The notes under the pieces are model-generated. The model saw nothing but the letters and a program-made list of their open reading frames with translations, was not told the origin of the DNA and made no database searches. A DNA stretch of 8,685 nucleotides from an uncultured Rickettsiaceae bacterium (GTDB taxonomy: Bacteria > Pseudomonadota > Alphaproteobacteria > Rickettsiales > Rickettsiaceae), in contig CAJQOE010000022.1 in the NCBI GenBank assembly GCA_905479885.1, positions 1 to 8,685 of the forward strand, written 5' to 3'. The translations under genes were made by a program, and so were the position numbers. Shown here piece after piece: positions 1 through 6,343 of the stretch. Positions within the stretch are counted from its first letter, which is position 1. Every line of letters begins with the position of its first letter.

Positions 1-360
1 ATGATCTATAGCCTTGGGCTCTATATTAGGCCGTAAACATGCGAGGTAGTCCATATCAGAGTGAAAATACTCTGTAGTTTTTTGCGTTAGTTCAGAAATA
101 GCTATCTTATCTTGAGCCGCTCTGACAATAATTTTATCATCAATATCAGTTATATTTCTGACATATAATACTTGCTTCTTTCCATATATTTTTATTAATA
201 TACGATATAGTGTGTCGTATATTACCACCGATCTAGCGTTGCCTATGTGCGGACGATCGTAAACCGTTGGTCCACAGACATACATTTTGACCAAATTAGT
301 ATCAATAGGTAAAAAAATCTCTTTTTTTCTTGCAAGAGAATTATACAATAATAACTTCAT
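1..360 (-). CDS. cysS: Cysteinyl-tRNA synthetase, N-terminal 120 residues (runs off the left edge)
   Basis: Class I aminoacyl-tRNA synthetase that charges tRNA-Cys with cysteine in the cytoplasm. Reading the minus strand from the ATG at 358-360 gives an open frame to the window edge. It begins MKLLLYNSLARKKE and continues with MYVCGPTVYD around residues 26-35. Cys29 matches the first zinc-ligand cysteine of the family. HIGN at residues 38-41 is the CysRS form of the class I HIGH signature. NITDIDDKI follows near residues 80-90 and is also typical of this enzyme. The rest of the catalytic domain, the KMSKS loop and the anticodon-binding domain lie outside the window. There is no clear Shine-Dalgarno before the ATG. 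The gene diverges from the histidine kinase gene across 87 bp. The family call is secure; whether the gene is intact cannot be judged from this part. Confidence 0.96.
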   Translation of the reverse strand, partial: MKLLLYNSLARKKEIFLPIDTNLVKMYVCGPTVYDRPHIGNARSVVIYDTLYRILIKIYGKKQVLYVRNITDIDDKIIVRAAQDKIAISELTQKTTEYFHSDMDYLACLRPNIEPKAIDH

Positions 361-398
361 AGTTTATAAACAATAATGTATTAATAGTAATTATGTAT

Positions 399-426
399 AG
401 TATAAGGCTTTTAAATGATCTTTCAA
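399..426 (-). promoter_or_regulatory. Candidate sigma-70 promoter for cysS
   Basis: On the minus strand, TTGAAA (421-426) and TATACT (399-404) are separated by 16 bp. Transcription would start near 392, giving a leader of about 32 nt before the cysS ATG at 360. Both hexamers are close to consensus. The region is AT-rich, so chance matches are possible. The -10 lies inside the 87-bp divergent spacer shared with the kinase gene, so polymerases on the two strands may compete. Confidence 0.5.
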
Positions 427-447
427 CTAAGGAATTTGCGATAACTT

Positions 448-2190
448 ATGTATGAATCAGAGAGCAAGGCTACCATCGACCAGATAGAGAAAAAAGTTGC
501 CATGCAAATGATCACCTTTAGTATAATTATAATTATACTAATTATAACTCTAGTATCTTTTATTCGTATTTATTCAAACAAGGAAGAACGAATATTGAAA
601 GATATGCAAACTGAAGCTATTTTACTTGAAACAGTTATCACTGATCATTTAAATTATTCTAGATATTTTGTCAATATGATTGGTAGAAACATACAGATAA
701 ATCCTCATGATCTCAATTATATACACCACATTCTAAAAGATCATTTTACCTCACAAGATTTTAACATGCTTTTTGGATGGAAGAAATTCAGCTGGGTTGA
801 TAATAATTTTTTTGAAATAGTTACTAGTACTCAAGGCATACTAGAAAGCCCCAGATATAAAACATTTATACAAGAAACTTTGGGGAATAAATTAATCAAT
901 AGTACTGATTGGAAAAATAAAATATCTTTCTATACAAGTAGTAAAATCAACAATGAATATAGTCTCAAAATCATTGATAATGTAGCCGATAGCAAAAGTA
1001 ATAAATATATCGGATCAGTAGTACTAAGTTATGATATCAACACCATGATACGAAGCTTAAATCTAAGAAAAACAAACAAAAGTATTAACTTCGTTATTCT
1101 TAATCCAAAGCTGGAAGTAGTAGCTCAATCAAAACCTTATATCGAAAACCTAATAAATAATAACGAAGAACTAGATACTAACCTAACTAACGTACTCAAA
1201 ACATTAAATACTAACGCAAATAATACACGAAATTTATCCTATCTTGATATGGTAAATGGAATAAACTATTTTATCACCCCTCTAAAAGGTCTACCATTTA
1301 TTATTATAGTTAATATAGATAATAAGATAATAAAACAGGATATCATTGATAATGTGGCTAAAACATTCATTGAAGTATGTATATTTGCAGTTTTGTGCTT
1401 AGCCATAATAATTTCCATCTACAAAAGGGAAACCTTTTTACGAACAAAAGCAGAAAAAGCAACAGCAGTAGCTAATAATGCTACTAAAGCAAAAACAGAT
1501 TTTCTTGCATTCACTGCTCATGAAATTAGATCTCCTTTAGGATTCATAGTCACAGGGTCCGAAATTATGACTAAAGAATTAATGGGTAAGCTACCAAGTA
1601 AATACAAAGAATATGCGACTGGCATTCATAATAACTCTCAGCTAATCTTAGATTTTATTACAGATATACTTGATGAAAACCAAATTCTTGAAGGTAAATT
1701 CAAAATAATAAATACTTTAAACAATATTACAGATATCATTAATGAAGCAATAAACAACAGTCTAACTCGATATAACAGTAGAAATATAAAGGTGTTATCA
1801 AACGTAGACAATAATTTACCATTGTTGATATGTGACAAGAGAAGATTAATACAAATTATGAGTAACCTAATTAGTAACAGCATAAAATATTCCAAAGATA
1901 ATACTACTATCAGAATAACAGCAGAGTATGTAAAGAAAAATTTAATAATAAAAATTATTGACCAAGGCATTGGCATGAGCGAGGAAGAATTACCCATTGC
2001 TCTTAGTGCATATGGCACCGTACATGGCTCGGATTATAACAAGACTGGCTCATATGGCTTGGGGCTGCCTATTGTAAAGATGTTATTAGACGCTCATGAT
2101 GCTAAAATTATAATTGATAGTATCAAAGGAGAGGGCACTACTATCACACTACTGTTCCCCAGATATAAATTGATTTATAATAATAACTAA
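448..2190 (+). CDS. Membrane sensor histidine kinase (HisKA + HATPase_c), unassigned signal
   Basis: A 580-residue inner-membrane sensor kinase of a two-component system. It autophosphorylates on His and passes the phosphate to a response regulator. Visible order: a short cytosolic N-terminus; a membrane segment at about 20-42; a periplasmic region of roughly 260 residues; a second membrane segment at about 306-325; a short helical linker; then the HisKA H-box HEIRSP with His358. The HATPase domain follows, with the N-box NLISNSIKY (Asn473 and Asn477), the G1 box DQGIG (Asp505) and the G2 box YGLGLP (537-540). No PAS, receiver or Hpt domain is visible. The periplasmic part may be a Cache-type sensor by size and position, but I recognise no motif in it. 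An in-frame TAA at 442-444 makes the ATG at 448 the first possible start; AAGGA at 429-433 is 14 nt away, a weak ribosome site. rodA follows after 2 bp, so co-expression with wall-elongation genes is likely. PleC/DivJ-like kinases are possible relatives, not an assignment. Confidence 0.93.
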   Translation: MYESESKATIDQIEKKVAMQMITFSIIIIILIITLVSFIRIYSNKEERILKDMQTEAILLETVITDHLNYSRYFVNMIGRNIQINPHDLNYIHHILKDHFTSQDFNMLFGWKKFSWVDNNFFEIVTSTQGILESPRYKTFIQETLGNKLINSTDWKNKISFYTSSKINNEYSLKIIDNVADSKSNKYIGSVVLSYDINTMIRSLNLRKTNKSINFVILNPKLEVVAQSKPYIENLINNNEELDTNLTNVLKTLNTNANNTRNLSYLDMVNGINYFITPLKGLPFIIIVNIDNKIIKQDIIDNVAKTFIEVCIFAVLCLAIIISIYKRETFLRTKAEKATAVANNATKAKTDFLAFTAHEIRSPLGFIVTGSEIMTKELMGKLPSKYKEYATGIHNNSQLILDFITDILDENQILEGKFKIINTLNNITDIINEAINNSLTRYNSRNIKVLSNVDNNLPLLICDKRRLIQIMSNLISNSIKYSKDNTTIRITAEYVKKNLIIKIIDQGIGMSEEELPIALSAYGTVHGSDYNKTGSYGLGLPIVKMLLDAHDAKIIIDSIKGEGTTITLLFPRYKLIYNNN

Positions 2191-2192
2191 TT

Positions 2193-3296
2193 ATGGAACA
2201 TAACAAAGAACTATTTTTAAAAAAATTTAAGAGAATACCATCATCTATTCCATTATTAGTTTCACTTATATGCATTTATGGATTCATTTTACTATATTCT
2301 GCAGCAGGAGGGCATATTGCACCATGGGCGTCTAAGCAAATTACTATTTTTAGTATCTTTATGCCTATATCAATTTTAATAGCCATGTTAGATTTAAGAT
2401 TAATTTACAACATTTCTTATGCGTTCTATCTATTGACGTTTATATTATTAATTATAGTTGAGTTTACTGGAAAATCTGCGATGGGAGCTACTCGTTGGAT
2501 TGATTTAGGTATTTTTACTATACAACCATCAGAGTTAGTCAAAATTTCAATAGTGCTGATGCTAGCTAAATATTTTAATGAGAGTAGTAAATATAATTTT
2601 AGTAACTACAGTATGTTAATACCTATAATTGCATCCATTATACCTATAGCTATTGTAGTCAAACAACCAGATTTGGGTACCGGGATCATAACTATAATTG
2701 TAGTAATTACTATGTTTTTTGCAGCTGGTATAAGGTTAGCCTATTTTATAATTTCTGGTATTTTAGGGTTAACAGCAATGCCCTTAATATGGATAATGAT
2801 GCACAACTACCAGCGTAATAGGATTTTAACTTTTCTAGACCCAGAAAGGGATCCTCTAGGTGCTGGTTATAATATAATACAATCAAAAATTGCCATCGGA
2901 TCTGGTGGGTTATTCGGCAAAGGCCTCTTGAGCGGGACGCAAAGCCAGTTAAATTTTCTCCCAGAACATCAAACGGATTTTATCTTTGCGTTTTTAACGG
3001 AAGAATTAGGATTTGTTGGTGGAGTTATTTTGCTTATTTTATATTCAATATTAATAATAAGCTCACTACGTATAGCCATTAATTGTAGAGCAAAATTTGC
3101 AAAACTTATGGTAATAGGAATAACAACTCTGTTTTTTTGCCATATATTTATAAATATTGCAATGGTTATGGGGCTACTTCCTGCTGTTGGTATACCTTTG
3201 CCTCTTGTATCTTATGGTAGAACTATGATGGTATCAATGCTTATTGGTTTTGGTTTAATTATGAATGCCGCCGTGAATCAGCGCAATAATATTTAA
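2193..3296 (+). CDS. rodA: RodA, SEDS peptidoglycan glycosyltransferase of the elongasome
   Basis: A polytopic inner-membrane enzyme of the FtsW/RodA/SpoVE family, which polymerises lipid II into glycan strands during lateral-wall growth with PBP2 as partner. The 367-residue length is normal for RodA, and about ten hydrophobic segments are visible. The region at about residues 235-270 carries the RodA-type signature GLFGKGLLSGTQSQLNFLPE followed by HQTDFIFAF. Asp262 in this motif corresponds to the essential SEDS aspartate (Asp262 in E. coli RodA). The C-terminal loop reads PLPLVSYGRT, with Arg343 where most family members have a second Gly (SYGG). The start is the only sensible one, 2 bp after the kinase stop codon; no Shine-Dalgarno is seen, so translation may be coupled to the kinase gene. 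GTQSQLNFLPE and the mreD/mrdA neighbours favour RodA over FtsW. Confidence 0.97.
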   Translation: MEHNKELFLKKFKRIPSSIPLLVSLICIYGFILLYSAAGGHIAPWASKQITIFSIFMPISILIAMLDLRLIYNISYAFYLLTFILLIIVEFTGKSAMGATRWIDLGIFTIQPSELVKISIVLMLAKYFNESSKYNFSNYSMLIPIIASIIPIAIVVKQPDLGTGIITIIVVITMFFAAGIRLAYFIISGILGLTAMPLIWIMMHNYQRNRILTFLDPERDPLGAGYNIIQSKIAIGSGGLFGKGLLSGTQSQLNFLPEHQTDFIFAFLTEELGFVGGVILLILYSILIISSLRIAINCRAKFAKLMVIGITTLFFCHIFINIAMVMGLLPAVGIPLPLVSYGRTMMVSMLIGFGLIMNAAVNQRNNI

Positions 3297-3301
3297 TTAC
3301 T

Positions 3302-3802
3302 ATGTTTAAATTAATATTAAAAATCCTATTAATCACTATAGATGTACTTTATCTAAGTATATTATTTATATTGCCGCTTGAATGGCATAAATTTGGATCA
3401 CATAGTGAGATTTTTCCTGCTTTTGACTTAATTATTATCTATTATTTAAGTACACATAATAATATAAAATATTGGCATTTATTCTTAGCTGGAATATTTG
3501 TTGATCAAATATATAATCTACCCATAGGTACTAGCCCGCTAACCTTTATACTAGCGCATAAAGGGCTAAACCTGATAAGTAAATGGTTTGCGCTAAAAAA
3601 TTATCAAACTAATTTAGCAATATTTTGCGTGTATAGCCTAGTAATTATTTTAACTCGATATTTAATAATAACTATTAAGAGCACTCATCATATCGAAGGG
3701 TTTGCTATAATATTTTATTTTTTAACTACTATTTTTGCTTATCCGATAATATCTCTCTTAATAAAAAAACCAATTCAAAGACTTAGCAAATATGTTAGAT
3801 GA
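3302..3802 (+). CDS. mreD: Rod shape-determining protein MreD
   Basis: A 166-residue integral membrane protein of the elongasome that helps couple MreB/MreC to the wall synthases. About five hydrophobic segments are visible. Family-like features are FPAFDLIIIYY near residues 38-48, where MreD proteins usually have a P-D-hydrophobic stretch, and LAGIFVDQIYNLPIGTSPL near 62-80, the conserved G-x-x-x-D ... P-x-G segment. The gene starts 5 bp after rodA and overlaps mrdA by 11 bp, which supports the assignment because the sequence is poorly conserved in this family. No ribosome binding site is evident before the ATG. mreB and mreC, which usually precede mreD, are not in the window. Confidence 0.87.
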   Translation: MFKLILKILLITIDVLYLSILFILPLEWHKFGSHSEIFPAFDLIIIYYLSTHNNIKYWHLFLAGIFVDQIYNLPIGTSPLTFILAHKGLNLISKWFALKNYQTNLAIFCVYSLVIILTRYLIITIKSTHHIEGFAIIFYFLTTIFAYPIISLLIKKPIQRLSKYVR

Positions 3803-5567
3803 AAATATGCTTAATAAACAAATAGTCACTAGGCGTACTTTTGTTATAGGAATTGGAAAGCTTGGCTTATTATTCTTGCTTACAGGCAGAATGTTTTATA
3901 TGCAATTCATCAAAAAAGATGATTATAAAACATTGTCTGATAAAAATAATATTAAAATGATCGTCATTAATCCAATAAGAGGCGAGATTTTTGATATCAA
4001 TAACGAAGTCATTGCCAAGAATAATAGCTGCTTTAGGTTACTGCTAGATAAAAATGGCAATCCCAAATTCTCACTTGAGATAGACCTAATTAGCAAAATC
4101 CTTGACCTTGATCAGGAACAAATACAAGAGATACAAAAAAGAGTAATGCGCGCTGGGAGGCGCGTTCCTGCTATTGTCATAGATTGCTTGGATTGGCAAC
4201 AAATAGCGGTAATAGAGGAAAGGCGTCCAGAGTTAAAATCAATATTTATAGATGCTGGATTTGATCGATACTATCCAAATGATGAATCTACTGTACACAT
4301 ATTAGGATATATGGGGCGCCCAAGTAAGACAGAACTTTTACCCAACTTTATTGATGAAAATTTTAAAGTGGGCAAAAATGGCATCGAGAACTATTATGAA
4401 AATGAGCTTAGAGGTGAATTTGGACATAAGCGTATTGAAGTTAATGCTTATGGTAAATACGTAAGAGAATTAGGTCAACACGCTAGTATTACTGGAGAAA
4501 ATTTACAGCTAAATATTGATACAATTTTACAAAAAAAAGCAGCATCTTATCTAAGCCCTAAAGGATGTAGTGCAATTGTCATGGATTGTACCAATGGCAG
4601 TATATTAATTTGCAATTCTTCTCCTGGTTATGATCCTAATAAGTTTCTTAATCTTTCTAGTAACTATTGGAATAGCTTGATGAATAACCCATACAAGCCA
4701 TTAATTGATAAAACTATAAAAAGCTTATACCCACCTGGTTCTATCTTTAAAATTATTACTGTCCTAGCTGCTTTAGAGCACGGTATTAATCCTAATGACA
4801 AAATTATTTGCACAGGTGGTCCTATCCTAGGAGGCAATAGATTTCGATGCTCACGCAGTCGGGGCCACGGCGCCCTAAACATGATTGATGCTATAAAACA
4901 TTCATGTAATAGCTATATCTATGGTGTTGCACGACAAATTGGCGCTGATAAAATCCTTGAAGTAGCTACAAAATTTGGTTTTGGTCAACGGACAAATATT
5001 GACCTGCCAGGTGAGCTATCTGGGTTTTTACCCTCACAAGATTGGAAAAAAGAAAAATATGGCACTAGATGGGGCCTTGGAGATACGTTAAACCTCTCCA
5101 TTGGTCAAGGATTTTTACTTACTACTCCAATGCAATTAACTCGCATGATTGCAGCAATTGCCAATGGCGGAAAGTTATTGACTCCAAAAATAGCCAGGTC
5201 AAAGATGGAATATACCCAAATAGATGTTAGCGCTGAACACTTAGACATAATAAAAACAGCTTTATATCATACTATAAATAGCCCTGGAGGCACTGGCTAT
5301 CTAAGCCGTGTAAATTATAAATCGATGCGTATAGCTGGGAAGACTGGAACAGCGCAAGTGCAGGCTAAGAAAAATGCCGCAGATAATCTAAGTCGCGACG
5401 ATATTAACTGGGAAAGCCGTAATCATGCTATTTTTTCTGGCTATGCTCCATTTAATGCACCTAAATTCGCCATCTCTGTTTATTACGACCACGGCGGGGG
5501 AGGAGGAAGAGCCGCTGCACCAATTGCCAAAAAAATTATAGAAGATGTAATGAGAAAGTATTTATAA
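3792..5567 (+). CDS. mrdA: Penicillin-binding protein 2, elongasome transpeptidase
   Basis: A class B penicillin-binding protein (591 residues) that cross-links the glycan strands made by RodA; anchored in the inner membrane with its catalytic part in the periplasm. Order: cytosolic tail; membrane anchor at about 16-37; dimerisation/pedestal region beginning with NPIRGEIFD near residue 55; then the transpeptidase domain. Active-site motifs are all present: SIFK (Ser317 nucleophile, Lys320), SCN (371-373) and KTGT (517-520). Cys340, Cys353, His359 (in GHG) and Cys372 sit where zinc ligands were described in other PBP2 proteins. The gene overlaps the end of mreD by 11 bp. A second in-frame ATG at 3807, 4 bp after the mreD stop, is an alternative start that would shorten the tail by five residues. 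PBP3/FtsI is less likely, given the rodA/mreD context and the GHG insert. Confidence 0.96.
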   Translation: MLDENMLNKQIVTRRTFVIGIGKLGLLFLLTGRMFYMQFIKKDDYKTLSDKNNIKMIVINPIRGEIFDINNEVIAKNNSCFRLLLDKNGNPKFSLEIDLISKILDLDQEQIQEIQKRVMRAGRRVPAIVIDCLDWQQIAVIEERRPELKSIFIDAGFDRYYPNDESTVHILGYMGRPSKTELLPNFIDENFKVGKNGIENYYENELRGEFGHKRIEVNAYGKYVRELGQHASITGENLQLNIDTILQKKAASYLSPKGCSAIVMDCTNGSILICNSSPGYDPNKFLNLSSNYWNSLMNNPYKPLIDKTIKSLYPPGSIFKIITVLAALEHGINPNDKIICTGGPILGGNRFRCSRSRGHGALNMIDAIKHSCNSYIYGVARQIGADKILEVATKFGFGQRTNIDLPGELSGFLPSQDWKKEKYGTRWGLGDTLNLSIGQGFLLTTPMQLTRMIAAIANGGKLLTPKIARSKMEYTQIDVSAEHLDIIKTALYHTINSPGGTGYLSRVNYKSMRIAGKTGTAQVQAKKNAADNLSRDDINWESRNHAIFSGYAPFNAPKFAISVYYDHGGGGGRAAAPIAKKIIEDVMRKYL

Positions 5568-5662
5568 TTATTGTTTTATAGCAAATTTTACAAATACAGA
5601 ATTTTGTCTAATATCTACCTTCAAATATAGGATAAATAAAAAAAGTATCATTATAAAAGAAA

Positions 5663-5688
5663 GCCGGCACTTCCTAGAAAGTACCGGC
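5663..5688 (-). terminator. Hairpin terminator between mrdA and pal, stronger on the pal strand
   Basis: The arms at 5663-5672 and 5679-5688 form a 10-bp stem starting with GCCGG. On the minus strand it is followed by a T-rich tail (TTTCTTTTAT), as expected for pal, whose stop codon is about 34 bp upstream. On the plus strand it is followed by CCCTTTT, so it may also stop the mrdA transcript. The pair 5668/5683 is C-A (unpaired) in plus-strand RNA but G-U (a wobble pair) in minus-strand RNA, so the fold is better for pal. Confidence 0.82.
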
Positions 5689-5721
5689 CCTTTTACTCTA
5701 AAATTATATCAGAATAACAGC

Positions 5722-6162
5722 TTATTTAATAGCTGTTACGCCTCTACGATTTTTTGCAAATGCTTCACTGTCATTGCCAATTACTGCTGGTCTTTCTTTA
5801 CCATAAGAAATTGTATCTATACGATTTGTATCGATACCATGATTAGCCAGGAATTTCTTCACTGAATCAGCTCTACGCTCGCCTAAAGCAATATTGTACT
5901 CTCTTGTTCCTCTTTCATCACAATGACCTTCGATAGTGATGCTAAATAATTTGTGATCTTCTAACCATTCAGCTTGACGCATCAAAGTGCTTTGTGCTTC
6001 TGATGTCAGGCTTGAACTGTTTAAATCGAAGAATACTCTATCACCAATTACTCTTTCAAATTCAACAATATGCTTGTTGTTATCACCATATCTACCAGTA
6101 GAAGAACTACAACCAGATAGCAAAACAACAGCCATAAATGCTACTGCAATATTTTTTAACAT
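5722..6162 (-). CDS. pal: Peptidoglycan-associated lipoprotein Pal
   Basis: An outer-membrane lipoprotein that holds the outer membrane to peptidoglycan as part of the Tol-Pal system. The 146-residue product starts with a lipoprotein signal peptide ending in the lipobox LLSGC, so Cys18 would be lipidated. A short linker of about 15 residues leads to an OmpA-like C-terminal domain. That domain holds VFFDLNSS near 43-50, the peptidoglycan-binding stretch GHCDERGTREYN (79-90) and GERRADSVKKFL (94-105). Asp82 and Arg97 are the expected contacts to diaminopimelate. The protein ends NRRGVTAIK, close to the usual NRR ending of Pal. A strong ribosome site (GGAG, 7 nt from the ATG) supports the start. 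The gene is alone here: tolB, usually just upstream, is absent, and anmK ends in its own terminator, so pal is probably transcribed from its own promoter. Confidence 0.96.
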   Translation of the reverse strand: MLKNIAVAFMAVVLLSGCSSSTGRYGDNNKHIVEFERVIGDRVFFDLNSSSLTSEAQSTLMRQAEWLEDHKLFSITIEGHCDERGTREYNIALGERRADSVKKFLANHGIDTNRIDTISYGKERPAVIGNDSEAFAKNRRGVTAIK

Positions 6163-6169
6163 AATAAAA

Positions 6170-6173
6170 CTCC
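6170..6173 (-). promoter_or_regulatory. Shine-Dalgarno site of pal
   Basis: GGAG on the minus strand, 7 nt before the pal ATG. It is the clearest ribosome binding site in the window; rodA, mreD, mrdA and cysS show none. This fits strong translation of an abundant lipoprotein and fixes the pal start. Confidence 0.75.
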
Positions 6174-6247
6174 ATTACTAAAATTAATAATTAAAATCAC
6201 CCACTAGGTAACTAAACTAGTACTCACCTAAGGATAACACATATAAG

Positions 6248-6275
6248 ATTATATATCAGCCTACATGGTTTTAAA
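6248..6275 (-). promoter_or_regulatory. Candidate sigma-70 promoter for pal
   Basis: On the minus strand, TTTAAA (6270-6275) and a perfect TATAAT (6248-6253) are 16 bp apart. Transcription would begin near 6241 and give a leader of about 80 nt. The site lies between the anmK terminator and pal, where a separate promoter is expected. The -35 matches the consensus only partly, and the background is AT-rich. Confidence 0.55.
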
Positions 6276-6300
6276 CCTATATTATAAATATTCTAAAGAG

Positions 6301-6343
6301 TATAAAACAGCAAGCGTGACATAAATGTCAATCACCCTTGCTG
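6301..6343 (-). terminator. Terminator overlapping the 3' end of anmK
   Basis: On the minus strand the arms CAGCAAG (6337-6343) and CTTGCTG (6308-6314) pair over 7 bp. After a G-G mismatch, GTGA/TCAC (6332-6335 with 6316-6319) adds 4 bp, and TTTTATA follows. The 5' arm lies inside the last codons of anmK and the stop codon (6328-6330) lies in the loop. A 6-bp alternative stem, TGACAT/ATGTCA (6317-6330), sits inside the same loop. Confidence 0.72.

Noticed and set aside
361..447. Plus-strand promoter for the kinase block
   Set aside because: TATAGT and TATAAG occur at 396-406, but no acceptable -35 lies at the right distance. In such AT-rich DNA I cannot choose one.
1638..2018. 126-codon open frame on the minus strand inside the kinase gene
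   Set aside because: It lies antisense to the HisKA/HATPase coding region, is hydrophobic by composition only and resembles no family I know. The plus-strand gene has clear motifs.
4664..4882. 72-codon minus-strand frame inside mrdA
   Set aside because: It is antisense to the PBP2 transpeptidase domain and has no independent support.
6190..6240. Riboswitch or operator in the pal leader, from the repeated CTAG-type motifs
   Set aside because: Only a 5-bp stem (ACTAG/CTAGT) with a 9-nt loop can be drawn. No known leader structure is recognised.
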